DNA of 64,000 nt from an uncultured Clostridia bacterium (lineage in GTDB: Bacteria; Bacillota; Clostridia; UMGS1810): assembly GCA_934500875.1 (NCBI GenBank), contig CAKSTL010000011.1, positions 1 to 64,000 on the forward strand. Direction: 5' to 3'. The notes under the pieces are model-generated. The model was not told the origin of the DNA. It saw nothing but the letters and a program-made list of their open reading frames with translations, and searched no databases. Below are positions 8,146 to 16,128 of the stretch, in pieces (within the stretch, counting starts at the first letter, position 1; each line of letters begins with the position of its first letter). Both the position numbers and the translations under genes were made by a program.

Positions 8146-8595
8146 CTAATTCTCCTTATTTATGATTCTGCTATATTCCTCTAATATATATCTTTCATTG
8201 GAATGATTAAAAACAATAAATCTTTCCGCATTCTCAATTATTTTTTGATTTATAAGTGATACCGTGTCTTTGTCAATATATTTTGGTGTTCCGTCGTAAA
8301 CAAATGTGTTTTCTTGGTTCTTCAAGAAACAAACTATAGCGTATTTCGGAGATATTGGATACACATACTTCACATTTGTAAACCCATTTATTAACACAGG
8401 AAAATCTCCGATACAAAATGCATTTTCCCCTGCCTTTACAATGCAGACAAAACAGTTGTCCTTTATGAAATCATAAGTCAGCTTACTTGCGTTGGTAAAT
8501 TTGATTTGTTCCTTTCCTTCTTGGGACAGTTCGAAATCATTACTTTCTAAGTAGCTAAATCCACTTTCCGGAGAGTCAATAACAATTCTATACAT
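8146..8595 (-). pseudogene. DUF4238-like protein, probably N-terminally truncated
   Basis: A 149-residue frame whose central part (FCIGDFPVLINGF followed by VYPISPKYAIVCFL) resembles the second half of DUF4238 proteins, where a DNPV motif precedes LSPxxxL. The family's N-terminal HxxPxxYL segment is absent. Codons upstream of the ATG stay open and family-like (ending ERELQTNA) back to a stop near 8690, so the ATG at 8595 is probably an internal methionine. Function of the family is unknown; it occurs mostly in accessory DNA. The stop overlaps the ribosome site of the HsdR remnant. Confidence 0.5.
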
Positions 8596-8737
8596 TGCAT
8601 TTGTTTGTAATTCACGTTCTACATTATCGCTTATTTCTTCATTGCTTTTATCGAGTGTTTTACGAACAATAACGGAATATTTGCAATAGCAAGAAAGTTA
8701 TTACTTGAAGCAAAGTAATTTCAGCATATCATATCAA

Positions 8738-8774
8738 AATGCCCGCTGCGGATTTTAATATCTGCAACGGGCAT
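8738..8774 (-). terminator. Possible terminator hairpin, leftward
   Basis: The arms ATGCCCG and CGGGCAT extend through TGCGGAT/ATCTGCA with a short loop; on the minus strand the hairpin is followed by TTTTGAT. It could end a leftward transcript started at the promoter near 9174. On the plus strand there is no T-run. Confidence 0.45.
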
Positions 8775-8826
8775 AAGTCATTATCAACAAATTTGATTGT
8801 ATAATTCATATTATTTGTAAAAACTC

Positions 8827-8855
8827 TTAAAAAATATTGAATTGTGGTGTATAAT
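8827..8855 (+). promoter_or_regulatory. Possible promoter of the structured unit
   Basis: TTAAAA (8827-8832), 17 bases, TATAAT (8850-8855). The -10 box matches consensus and the -35 box is weak. Transcription would start near 8862 and run through the hairpin-rich region to the terminator at 9112. Confidence 0.5.
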
Positions 8856-8972
8856 AAGGCTTGTCGGAGCAATCCGATAAGGCAAGATTTCTTAACGGTG
8901 TTAACACCGGCGGTTATGCCCAACCTTTTACATACAGGCACTTGTGCTGAGTTTATGAAAGGGGGTATGCTT

Positions 8973-9098
8973 ATGAAAAGTAAGCATTGTGTTAATGGTA
9001 AAAAAGTTGCTGTTTGCAATTTTAGAGATTATCATTTTATTGATAATCTTTTCCATAAAAGCAGAATGACCGTCCTCGCCAAAGTTCGGTCATTCTAA
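8973..9098 (+). CDS. Small ORF (41 aa), possible leader peptide
   Basis: The ATG is preceded by AAAGGGGG eight bases upstream, a strong ribosome site. The peptide is basic with two cysteines (MKSKHCVNGKKVAVCNFRD at the start) and matches no family I know. Its start codon lies in a 7-bp hairpin and its last codons overlap a perfect 10-bp hairpin, an arrangement typical of regulatory leader peptides. No resistance or other gene follows on this strand, so if it is a leader its target has been lost or is supplied elsewhere. Confidence 0.4.
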   Translation: MKSKHCVNGKKVAVCNFRDYHFIDNLFHKSRMTVLAKVRSF

Positions 9099-9111
9099 TA
9101 TGATTCGTTCT

Positions 9112-9142
9112 AAGGCATAACCGTTTGAGGTCTTGCCTTTTT
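9112..9142 (+). terminator. Rho-independent terminator of the structured unit
   Basis: AAGGCATAACC pairs with GGTCTTGCCTT around a six-base loop, followed by TTTTT. The 3' arm can alternatively pair with 8879-8887. Confidence 0.75.
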
Positions 9143-9150
9143 CTATTATC

Positions 9151-9179
9151 ATTATAACCTTATTTCATAGTTTTGTCAA
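9151..9179 (-). promoter_or_regulatory. Consensus promoter pointing left
   Basis: The minus strand has TTGACA (9174-9179), 17 bases, TATAAT (9151-9156), a near-perfect housekeeping promoter. It directs transcription into the hairpin region antisense to the small ORF, toward the hairpin at 8738-8774. It lies just beyond the stop of the DUF6076 gene. Confidence 0.65.
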
Positions 9180-9214
9180 TGCCTTTTTTAGAAAAAGGGC
9201 AAAATGACGATAAA

Positions 9215-10111
9215 TTAAGAATTACCCTTGTTCCTGCTCTTATACACATTATACTGATTTTTGCATTTGGAACTGCAAAAGACAGCGTTCGGACGGGGTG
9301 GAATAAATGCCCTTGCACAATGTTTGCAGACACGAATAGGCTTTTTATCATCGGTAATTGACAGGCTGAACAGCATTTGAACTGCAATGGCAAGCGAGCC
9401 GAAATTCCACACAAGAACAGGCTTATCATCACGTATGGCAATATGATAGGTCGGAGAATTACCGTCAAACACCGTCATCATCTGTCGGTAAAGCGTTTTA
9501 TCGGTTTCGCTCAAATAGTCCTCATAGAAAATATGCGCCGTTGTGAATAACAATGCCCAATCAACAAGCTGCATTTTTACCCACTCATACGGTTCGGCAT
9601 AATTGCGCTGAAAGCTCATATTTACCGCAGTTTCCCTATCCGTAAAGGTCATAGCAAGAGCCATCATTGTTTTATCGCCGGAAATATCCCAACGCATAGC
9701 AAGACCGTTCTTTGTAATTTGCGGCATTTCAAACGGATAGAATTTTGCGATATATTCGAGCGTATCCATTGTTTCTGCCTTTACAAAGCGATTTTTTATA
9801 AAATGCACCACTTCATAATCCATAAATGCCGGAGTTGATGTAATCGTGGTCATCAATCCGAGCAGACCGTAATGCGACACGAATTCCATTACGGCTTTTT
9901 TCTTTTCTTCTTCATCAACATTTTGTTTCATACAGAGCAAGCCGGTGTTTAATGCGTCAACAATTATTTGCTCTCTGCACTTCATAATATTATATGAATC
10001 GGGCATTGCGCTTTCGGACGGAGTTATGTATAAAACCTCGTCTTTTTCCTTAAATTCATAGCTTTTGTAGCGCACCCAATTCGACCTTGAATTTTCAAAA
10101 AAATCTTTCAT
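9215..10111 (-). CDS. DUF6076 domain protein with C-terminal zinc ribbon
   Basis: A 298-residue protein of unknown function. Most of it is helical with no recognised catalytic motif; the C-terminus carries a CxxC-x(13)-CxxxC zinc finger (VCKHCARAF followed by AVFCSSKCKNQYNVYKSR), which with the preceding IRVCKHC region fits the DUF6076 family found beside Tn4451-type recombinases. A nucleic-acid-binding or regulatory role within the element is inference. GAGGT precedes the ATG. It is transcribed toward the structured RNA unit and separated from the upstream sigma-like gene by a terminator. Confidence 0.75.
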   Translation of the reverse strand: MKDFFENSRSNWVRYKSYEFKEKDEVLYITPSESAMPDSYNIMKCREQIIVDALNTGLLCMKQNVDEEEKKKAVMEFVSHYGLLGLMTTITSTPAFMDYEVVHFIKNRFVKAETMDTLEYIAKFYPFEMPQITKNGLAMRWDISGDKTMMALAMTFTDRETAVNMSFQRNYAEPYEWVKMQLVDWALLFTTAHIFYEDYLSETDKTLYRQMMTVFDGNSPTYHIAIRDDKPVLVWNFGSLAIAVQMLFSLSITDDKKPIRVCKHCARAFIPPRPNAVFCSSKCKNQYNVYKSRNKGNS

Positions 10112-10161
10112 TATGTTTTACCTCAACTTTTATATAAATTAACAAATATCAGCTTTTATCT

Positions 10162-10203
10162 AAAAATGAGCAGGTCAAACAGACCTATGTATTTTTGCTC
10201 ATT
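10162..10203 (-). terminator. Rho-independent terminator after the sigma-like gene
   Basis: AATGAGCA/TGCTCATT outer arms with an inner AGGTC/GACCT stem; on the minus strand the hairpin is followed by TTTTTAG. It lies right after the stop at 10211. Confidence 0.7.
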
Positions 10204-10210
10204 ATAATTT

Positions 10211-11020
10211 TCATATTTTTGTTTTCGTCTTTTTTTCAAAATATTCAATTTTATAGTTTTCGACAAATCTCTTTTCGGCGAGCGTCATATCGTGAGCTTT
10301 GCCGATTTCGGATGTAAGGTATTCATACATCTTTTTTCGTATTTTGTGGAATACGGTGTCTTTCATATATCGCACCGCTCTGTCGGTTTTGCCTTGTAAG
10401 TCTGCTATTTGAGTGTTACTAAGTCCCTTAATTGCAGTTAGATACAGTAGCTCCTTGTGTTCGGATTTTAATTCGTTTAAGATTTTGTATAGGTATTCAT
10501 CTGTTACAAGCTCTTGTATTTCGCAAGGGGTGTTAAATACGGCGTCTAAAAATTCGCCCCTTCGTATCTGTTTTGCAATAACAGAATTGAGATTTTTCGG
10601 AAACACCGTACCGTAGGCTGCTTCGCCGTATTCAAGCGGATAATTTTCGTTATTTCGGCATATCTCCCAATACCGTTCTTTTCTTTCTCTGTTTTCATCA
10701 AGCTTGTCCCATTGCTCCGTTACATTCTCAAAATCCTTGACGGTTTCGGCTGCTTGTTCAAGCCTTTCCAATGCAGCCGCTTTAATATCCCGTTTAAGCT
10801 GTTCTTTTGGAGTTGCTGTGACCTTCGGTGCGGTTTCGGGAGGAGCGTTTGCGGCTTCAAGCGACAGAACCTTTTGCAGTAATTCCGCTTCTTTTTGCTC
10901 AACCGCATCATAGTCAAATTTATCGTACACCGAAGTATCACCACCTGTCTGTATTAAAAATTCAAGGTGCAAAATAAATTTTTCAAAAACCTTTCCGATT
11001 TTGCAGCGGTATTTCTCCAT
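10211..11020 (-). CDS. Sigma-70 region 4-like HTH protein
   Basis: Up to 269 residues. The C-terminal third contains a sigma region 4-like helix-turn-helix (ELKSEHKELLYLTAIKGLSN, then TQIADLQGKTDRAVRYMKDT), while a region 2 is not recognisable; the N-terminal half is charged and helical. Such proteins accompany TnpX recombinases and probably control element genes. The ATG at 11020 lacks a Shine-Dalgarno, whereas a GTG at 10930 (giving VYDKFDYDAVEQ) follows AGGTGG at nine bases, so the true protein may be 239 residues. The gene has a perfect consensus promoter and is divergent from tnpW/tnpX. Confidence 0.75.
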   Translation of the reverse strand: MEKYRCKIGKVFEKFILHLEFLIQTGGDTSVYDKFDYDAVEQKEAELLQKVLSLEAANAPPETAPKVTATPKEQLKRDIKAAALERLEQAAETVKDFENVTEQWDKLDENRERKERYWEICRNNENYPLEYGEAAYGTVFPKNLNSVIAKQIRRGEFLDAVFNTPCEIQELVTDEYLYKILNELKSEHKELLYLTAIKGLSNTQIADLQGKTDRAVRYMKDTVFHKIRKKMYEYLTSEIGKAHDMTLAEKRFVENYKIEYFEKKTKTKI

Positions 11021-11067
11021 AATATAGAGGAAGTAATCTGCAACAAAATAAAAGGGTTACAAGATAA

Positions 11068-11096
11068 ATTATACATCAATCCCTCAATTTTGTCAA
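11068..11096 (-). promoter_or_regulatory. Promoter of the sigma-like gene
   Basis: On the minus strand TTGACA (11091-11096), 17 bases, TATAAT (11068-11073). The predicted transcript starts about 40 bases before the ATG at 11020, or about 130 bases before the alternative GTG. Confidence 0.8.
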
Positions 11097-11118
11097 TAGA
11101 TTTGGAGGAATAAAGATT

Positions 11119-11301
11119 ATGAGTAATACTATTTTAACAAAAAGGATAGGAACGACTACCTATAAGGTCAATGTGTTTTTCAGCGAAAATGCAAAAGAAA
11201 CAATGGAAGAAAAATTTTTACGGATAATTTCACATTATCCGTTGGCAAGCGGTGAAAATTGTGGTATAATAAATGTGTCACAAGTGAGCCGTTCAGCCTA
11301 A
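11119..11301 (+). CDS. tnpW: TnpW-like small transposon protein
   Basis: A 60-residue protein starting MSNTILTKRIGTTTYKVNV and containing ETMEEKFLRIISH and a C-terminal CGIINVSQVSRSA, the pattern of the TnpW family that sits directly before tnpX in Tn4451-type elements. Its biochemical role is not established. GGAGG precedes the ATG. Only 15 bases separate it from the recombinase gene, so they are co-transcribed. Confidence 0.85.
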   Translation: MSNTILTKRIGTTTYKVNVFFSENAKETMEEKFLRIISHYPLASGENCGIINVSQVSRSA

Positions 11302-11316
11302 AAGGAGTTCTATTAA

Positions 11317-13158
11317 ATGACAAACAGGCAGACGGATGTTGAAAAAATTACGGCTTTATACGAAAGACTTTCTAAAGACGACGAGGCTTTCGGAGAAAGC
11401 AACAGTATATTAACACAAAAAGAAATGCTTGAAAACTATGCAAGGCAAAACGGATTTACAAATATCGTTCACTATACCGATGACGGACACAGCGGAGGAA
11501 ATTTTGAACGCCCTGCTTGGAAGCAGATGATTGATGATATTCAATCAGGTAAGGTCGGTTGCGTAATTGCAAAGGATATGAGCCGTATCGGCAGAGGTTA
11601 TTTACAGACAGGTTTCTATACCGAAGTGCTTTTCAGACAACAGGGTGTAAGATTTATTGCTGTATCAAACGGTGTGGATTCAAAGGATGCTAATTCAAGT
11701 GAGTTTGCACCGTTTCTTAACATTATGAACGAGTGGTATTTGAGAGATTGCAGCAGAAAACAGATTGCTGCTTTTAAATTAAGAGGCAATGCAGGAAAAC
11801 CTACAACCTGTGATGCTATATACGGATATAGAAAAGATCCAGAAGATAAGCACCATTGGCTGATTGATGAAGATGCAGCCGCAGTTGTAAAGAGAATTTT
11901 TCAGTTGAGTATTAAGGGGTATGGAATTTTTCAAATAGCAAAAATTTTACGTGAAGATAAAATTTCAACACCTGCTGTGCATTTCGTCAGACAAGGCAGA
12001 GGTACACGGGGAAAAAGACCAAATATGGAAGAACCATATGACTGGAGTTCAAGCACTGTCGGTAAAATTCTTCAAAAACCCGAGTATATGGGACATACAG
12101 TGAATTTTCGCTCATATAAGGAGCATTATAAAGACAAAAGGCGGATAATGAAATCACCTGATGAATGGCTTATCTTTGAAAATACACATGAAGCTATTGT
12201 TGACAAGGAAACTTGGGAGCTTGCTCAAAAGGTACGTAAGGTTGTACGCAGAACAGATACAACGGGCGTTGCAAATCCGTTAACGGGATTGGTTTATTGT
12301 GCAGATTGTGGCGAAAGAATGTATAACCATAGGGGTATTCATAAAATGAAAAAATGTAATATGGAAATAAATCCCGGTTATATTGAATATCCATACGATT
12401 TTTATGATTGCGCAACATACACAAAAACTGCAAGCCGAACTAATAAAAAATGTGTCGGACATCACATCAGCTCAAAATCTTTGGAAACATTAATTTTGGA
12501 AACCTTAAAAACAGTAAGTAAATATGCCATAGAAAACGAGTCCGATTTTACCGAAAAGGTTTTAGGTGTAGCGAGAGAAAAACAACATCAAGCTATTAAG
12601 GAATTAAAGAAAAAGACCAAACAAAATGAAAAGCGATATGCAGAGCTTGACAATATTATAAAAAAGCTGTATGAATCTTATGCAACGGAAATGATTAGTA
12701 AGAAACGATTTAAAGCGCTGTCTGCCGAATACGAAGCGGAACAGGAACAGCTTGAAGCAGAAATTACAGCACAGCAAACAGAAATCGAAGGCTATGAGCT
12801 TGACAGCGATAAAGTAAGTCAGTTTATGGAGCTTGCAAAGAAATATACCGATTTTTCCGTACTTACTGTACCGATGATAAATGAGTTTATAGACAAGATT
12901 ATAGTACACGCTCCCGACAAATCAAGTGGAGTGCGAGTGCAGGAGGTTGAAATATTTCTTAATTTTATAGGTAATTTTGAATTGCCTATACCGGAGCCTA
13001 CACCGGAAGAATTAGAGGAGTTGAAAAAAATACAGCTAAAAAGAAAAAGGAACAGAGAGGCAGTCAATCGTTATCAGACAAAAATGAAAGAAAAACGAAG
13101 ACTTGCCGAGCAACAGGCAAAGGAACAGAAAAAAACAGTTGATGAAGAATCGGCATAA
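11317..13158 (+). CDS. tnpX: Large serine recombinase, TnpX family
   Basis: This 613-residue site-specific recombinase should excise and insert the element through a phosphoserine-DNA intermediate. The resolvase domain (about 10-165) has the catalytic serine in YERLSKDD (Ser19) and the arginine motif KDMSRIGRGYL near residue 92. A recombinase domain follows (CDAIYGYRKD onward, about 170-300), then a zinc ribbon beginning GLVYCADCGERMYNHRG near 327 with later cysteines, then a long lysine/glutamate-rich coiled coil (about 410-490), matching TnpX layout and length. The frame is intact and AAGGAG precedes the start, so unlike its neighbours this gene looks functional. Confidence 0.95.
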   Translation: MTNRQTDVEKITALYERLSKDDEAFGESNSILTQKEMLENYARQNGFTNIVHYTDDGHSGGNFERPAWKQMIDDIQSGKVGCVIAKDMSRIGRGYLQTGFYTEVLFRQQGVRFIAVSNGVDSKDANSSEFAPFLNIMNEWYLRDCSRKQIAAFKLRGNAGKPTTCDAIYGYRKDPEDKHHWLIDEDAAAVVKRIFQLSIKGYGIFQIAKILREDKISTPAVHFVRQGRGTRGKRPNMEEPYDWSSSTVGKILQKPEYMGHTVNFRSYKEHYKDKRRIMKSPDEWLIFENTHEAIVDKETWELAQKVRKVVRRTDTTGVANPLTGLVYCADCGERMYNHRGIHKMKKCNMEINPGYIEYPYDFYDCATYTKTASRTNKKCVGHHISSKSLETLILETLKTVSKYAIENESDFTEKVLGVAREKQHQAIKELKKKTKQNEKRYAELDNIIKKLYESYATEMISKKRFKALSAEYEAEQEQLEAEITAQQTEIEGYELDSDKVSQFMELAKKYTDFSVLTVPMINEFIDKIIVHAPDKSSGVRVQEVEIFLNFIGNFELPIPEPTPEELEELKKIQLKRKRNREAVNRYQTKMKEKRRLAEQQAKEQKKTVDEESA

Positions 13159-13172
13159 AACTTAATCATTAA

Positions 13173-13206
13173 GGCGGTTTGCAAATTTAAGCAGACCGTC
13201 TTTTCT
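13173..13206 (+). terminator. Rho-independent terminator after tnpX
   Basis: GGCGGTTTGC pairs with GCAGACCGTC (two G-U pairs) around an A/T loop, followed by TTTTCTT. Confidence 0.8.
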
Positions 13207-13239
13207 TATGCGAAAATTTAATTTTGGAGGTACAATATA

Positions 13240-13560
13240 ATGAACTTTACAAATAACCAACCTATAATTATAGGAATAGACCACGGTTACGGCAACTGCA
13301 AAACAAGAAACTGTTGTTTTAGGTCGGGTGTGGCATCGTATGACAAAGAGCCTACATTTAAGGAAAGTCTGCTTGTGTATGATGACAAGTATTATCTTGT
13401 CGGCGAGGAACATAAGGAATTTTTATCAGATAAAATGGCAGATAACGATTATTATATTTTAACTCTTGCGGCTGTTGCAAAGGAGCTTAATATCCGGCAC
13501 ATAACTTCTGCAAAGGTACATATCGCCGCAGGGCTTCCACTCACTTGGGTACGGTTGTAA
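13240..13560 (+). pseudogene. ParM/StbA-type actin-like protein, truncated
   Basis: A 106-codon frame with a good GGAGG site. It begins like ParM-family plasmid-segregation ATPases of conjugative elements: IIGIDHGYGNCKTRN is the phosphate-1 loop of the actin fold, and the fragment continues to HIAAGLPLTW, the first quarter of the protein. The frame then closes with three unrelated residues, and the following DNA matches a different gene (M56 peptidase), so this is a deletion junction near 13553. No filament-forming protein can result. Confidence 0.8.
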
Positions 13561-13639
13561 CCTATGACACACCGATTGAATATCGAGAGGTTAATCTATC
13601 GTCCAAAATTCAAATACGGCTCTTTGACCTTATCGCATA

Positions 13640-15238
13640 TATATATGGGGCACAGGCGTTCTCATATTTTTGCTTGTCGTTATGATAAGCTATTTTAGGT
13701 TTTTGTGCCGTAAAAACAAAAATGCGGTCAAGATTTCCGATAACAGAATATTTTCAGAGGTAAAAAATGAACTTAAAATTAAAAGGTGTATCAGACTGAA
13801 AGCGTCATCGGATATAGGCTCGCCTATGCTTGTGGGGATATTGTTTCCGACCGTATATATTCCCTGTCGGGAAATTCCCGACAACAATATGCGTATGGTA
13901 CTTTTGCACGAACTGACGCATTATAAGCGAAAGGATTTGCTTGTGAAATGGTTTGCAATTTTGGTAAATGCCGTTCACTGGTTCAATCCGCTTTGCTATC
14001 TTGCCTGTGCTGCTTTGAGCGAAGCGTGTGAGGTGTCGTGCGATATGTCGGTAACAAAAAATATGTCCGAAGATGAACAAAAGTTATATATGCAGACAAT
14101 TCTTAATTTAGTCGAGGAAAGGAGCTAAAAAAATGCTTGAAAATTTATATACAACAAAAATGAGCGCAAAAAAAAGACCTTGCAGAACAGGTTTACAAAA
14201 ATTCGCAGGAAAAGCGGACGGATTTCAAAAATTATGGCGGCGGTGATGTCCTGCGCGGTTGCTGTGGCAATGCTTGGCGCAACCATTGTTATGGCGGCGG
14301 TCGGCTCTGACGGCTTGGAGCATTTTACAAAAAACGAAATTTATTATAGGGACGGAATGCAATTTACAATCAATGTTCAAAACAAGTATGTTCCCGATTG
14401 GCTAAAAAACAACATTGCAGCAGAAGATGGCAATATTAAATGCACACTTTCCAGATATGAGATGAGGGAAGCTTCTTCGGGAATTATTCGCAATGTAAAC
14501 ACATTGGGCTTTGTTGGAGGCAAGGGACAGCAAAAATTAGCGTGGTTGGACGGATATAGTATCGGTTCAGATATTCATAAACAACTTGACTCTGATAAAT
14601 ATACAGGGTTACAGTTTTTAGGCTGTAAAGACTATAATCCGTTAAGCACAAGTATAGGATATAATTTATACAAAAAGTTAGGGGTTGAACCTACTGACTA
14701 TGAGTGTACGGCTGCCATATATTTTACATTAAATACAGATAACAGTCTTAAAAACGTATTTATCGGTTTTCCTATGGAAACGACTTTGAATAAGAATTTA
14801 ACGTACACCAATATAGGCGAAAGTATGGATTGGCCTGTTGCACAAAATCTTGAAATTATAGGCAATATTGAGGAGTATATAGATGATGAATCTAAACTGA
14901 TGCGTTACAACGGATATTTCGCTTCATTTGAAACAAATTATAAAAACCTTGATGTTGATGGGTACAATATCAAAATAATCAATGCCGATGAAAACAAAAT
15001 AACCGTAAATTGCAGCCTAACCGCCAACAACGCAGAGTGCACGGACATTCTTGTTTTTGACGATAAAATCAAAGATTTTTATTGCTGCCAATATAATAAA
15101 AACGGCAGAGGTATAATTACCCTGCCGTTTTTGTGTGCGCTTGAAAAATTACACATCAAAAGAATCATTGTTGAGCCAGGAACAATGATTGCACAAAACA
15201 CATTTGCCATTAACAATTTCGCTGCGGAATTTTTCTGA
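13640..15238 (+). pseudogene. BlaR1/MecR1-type M56 membrane peptidase sensor, degenerate
   Basis: From 13640 the frame gives a transmembrane segment (YIWGTGVLIFLLVVMISYF) and then an M56 peptidase domain with the zinc motif LLHELTHYKRKDLL and the companion CYLACAALSEACEVSCD. At 14125 it meets stops, yet 14180 onward in the same frame resumes with TLQNRFTKIRRKSGRISKIM, a transmembrane helix and a 300-residue extracellular sensor-like domain. The intervening stretch is restored if one base is removed near the TAAAAAAATG run (about 14126) and one added in the A8 run near 14170, i.e. two compensating indels. The 5' half of the membrane region is missing, no BlaI repressor adjoins, and the 3' end runs into a terminator and the neighbouring gene. 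Confidence 0.75.
15098..15132. terminator. Bidirectional rho-independent terminator
   Basis: AAAAACGGCAG and CTGCCGTTTTT are perfect complements, extended by GGTA/TACC around TAAT with one bulged A. It ends the leftward radical SAM operon and lies inside the apparent 3' part of the BlaR1-type pseudogene frame, implying that the frame beyond it is not native to that gene. Confidence 0.85.
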
Positions 15239-16120
15239 CAATTTGTTGTCAAAAATGTTTGAAATATCATCAATTTTAACATTGCCGGCAGAAAAATCGT
15301 AAAAATCGGTGCAATACATAACATCACCGTTCCACGCAACGCAAATATGCCTAAAGGGCGACAGACAATGCCCGTATTTATTGGGTTTTCCGTGTTTTTT
15401 AAATGTAATTTTAAACGGATAATTTTTGCCGTCGGCAAAGTTTTTATCTGTGCAAAAAGGCGAATCCGACACCCACGAATTTACATAAACCGCATCTTTT
15501 GAAAATATTTCTTTAAAGCGTCTGCGATAATTTTCGGCTTCGGAAACGGTAAGTGCAATCATATCCTGAAGAAAAATTTCGTCAGGACTAAATTTTTCAA
15601 CCGCCTTTGCATAGCTTTCAAACGACTGTGTAAGCTCTTTTGTGACAACCGTCATAACCGTAAGCTTTGCGTCGGTTTTGAGCGCACAAATATTTTCGAG
15701 CGCCGTTTTAAAAACGCCCTTTCCACGAATTTTATCGTGGAGATATTCATCACCGTCAACCGAAAGATAAATGCTTTTAAATCCGCTTTCAAGGGTGGAT
15801 TTATGGCGGTTTATCAGCGTTCCGTTTGTCACAATTCCGAGTGTGAAACCGTGTTTTTTAAGATAGTGCGCAATTTCGTCAAAGTGCGGATACGCCAAAG
15901 GCTCACCGCCCCAGAGCATAACGGACGGATTTTCGCCCGTTTTTTCTCTGCGGCGGCGCAGCATATCGGTTGTGTTTTTCCAGTCGGCAAGGCTCATTTC
16001 TGTTCCCGAAACGTTTGAAAAAAATCCCTTTTTGCCCCACTGACCGCAAAACTCACATCTTAAATTGCAGTTTCTTGTAAGCTGAAAATGAACAAGCTCA
16101 AGTTTTTTGTCAATTTCCAT
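15149..16120 (-). CDS. Radical SAM/SPASM domain protein
   Basis: A 323-residue cytosolic radical enzyme. The CxxxCxxC motif that holds the SAM-binding [4Fe-4S] cluster is at Cys18, Cys22 and Cys25 (CNLRCEFC), followed by the GGEP motif (LWGGEPLAYPHF). A C-terminal SPASM-like region supplies further cysteines (GHCLSPFRHICVAWNGDVMYC, then CVLCNHC), ligands for an auxiliary cluster. Family members modify ribosomal peptides or mature sulfatases and other enzymes; no precursor peptide or sulfatase is visible nearby, so the substrate is unknown. It is the last gene of the four-gene leftward operon, eight bases after the GH57-like gene. Confidence 0.9.
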   Translation of the reverse strand: MEIDKKLELVHFQLTRNCNLRCEFCGQWGKKGFFSNVSGTEMSLADWKNTTDMLRRRREKTGENPSVMLWGGEPLAYPHFDEIAHYLKKHGFTLGIVTNGTLINRHKSTLESGFKSIYLSVDGDEYLHDKIRGKGVFKTALENICALKTDAKLTVMTVVTKELTQSFESYAKAVEKFSPDEIFLQDMIALTVSEAENYRRRFKEIFSKDAVYVNSWVSDSPFCTDKNFADGKNYPFKITFKKHGKPNKYGHCLSPFRHICVAWNGDVMYCTDFYDFSAGNVKIDDISNIFDNKLSEKFRSEIVNGKCVLCNHCSWLNNDSFDV

Positions 16121-16128
16121 TTAAAACT

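Larger units (their letters stand above)
8857..9142 (+). ncRNA. Hairpin-rich transcription unit of unknown class
   Basis: About 290 bases contain six hairpins in succession: GTCGG/CCGAT near 8864-8878, the 14-bp palindrome CGGTGTTAACACCG (8896-8909), ATGCTTA/TAAGCAT around a start codon (8967-8987), GATTATCA/TGATAATC (9027-9048), AGAATGACCG/CGGTCATTCT (9063-9096), and the terminator (9112-9142). In addition AAGGCAAGA (8879-8887) is a perfect complement of TCTTGCCTT (9131-9139), the 3' arm of the terminator, so a mutually exclusive fold is possible, as in attenuators. It holds a 41-codon ORF. I recognise no known RNA family, and which strand is functional is not certain because a stronger promoter points into it from the right. 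Confidence 0.5.
9160..13206. mobile_element. Tn4451/TnpX-type element core (boundaries not determined)
   Basis: The set of a DUF6076 protein, a sigma-like HTH protein, TnpW and a large serine recombinase is a recurrent cargo/control module of Tn4451-type mobilizable elements in Clostridia. Terminator hairpins bound it on the right (13173-13206). Element ends, which in this family are short imperfect repeats around a central GA, could not be located by eye, and no resistance gene is carried. The limits given enclose only the recognisable core. Confidence 0.6.

Noticed and set aside
8729..9019. A 96-codon leftward frame over the structured unit
   Set aside because: It starts on a non-ATG codon without a ribosome site and follows the hairpins; the strand carries no recognisable protein features.
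9181..9200. GCCTTTTT/AAAAAGGGC hairpin as terminator of the DUF6076 gene
   Set aside because: No T-run follows the stem on the minus strand and the region overlaps a consensus promoter.
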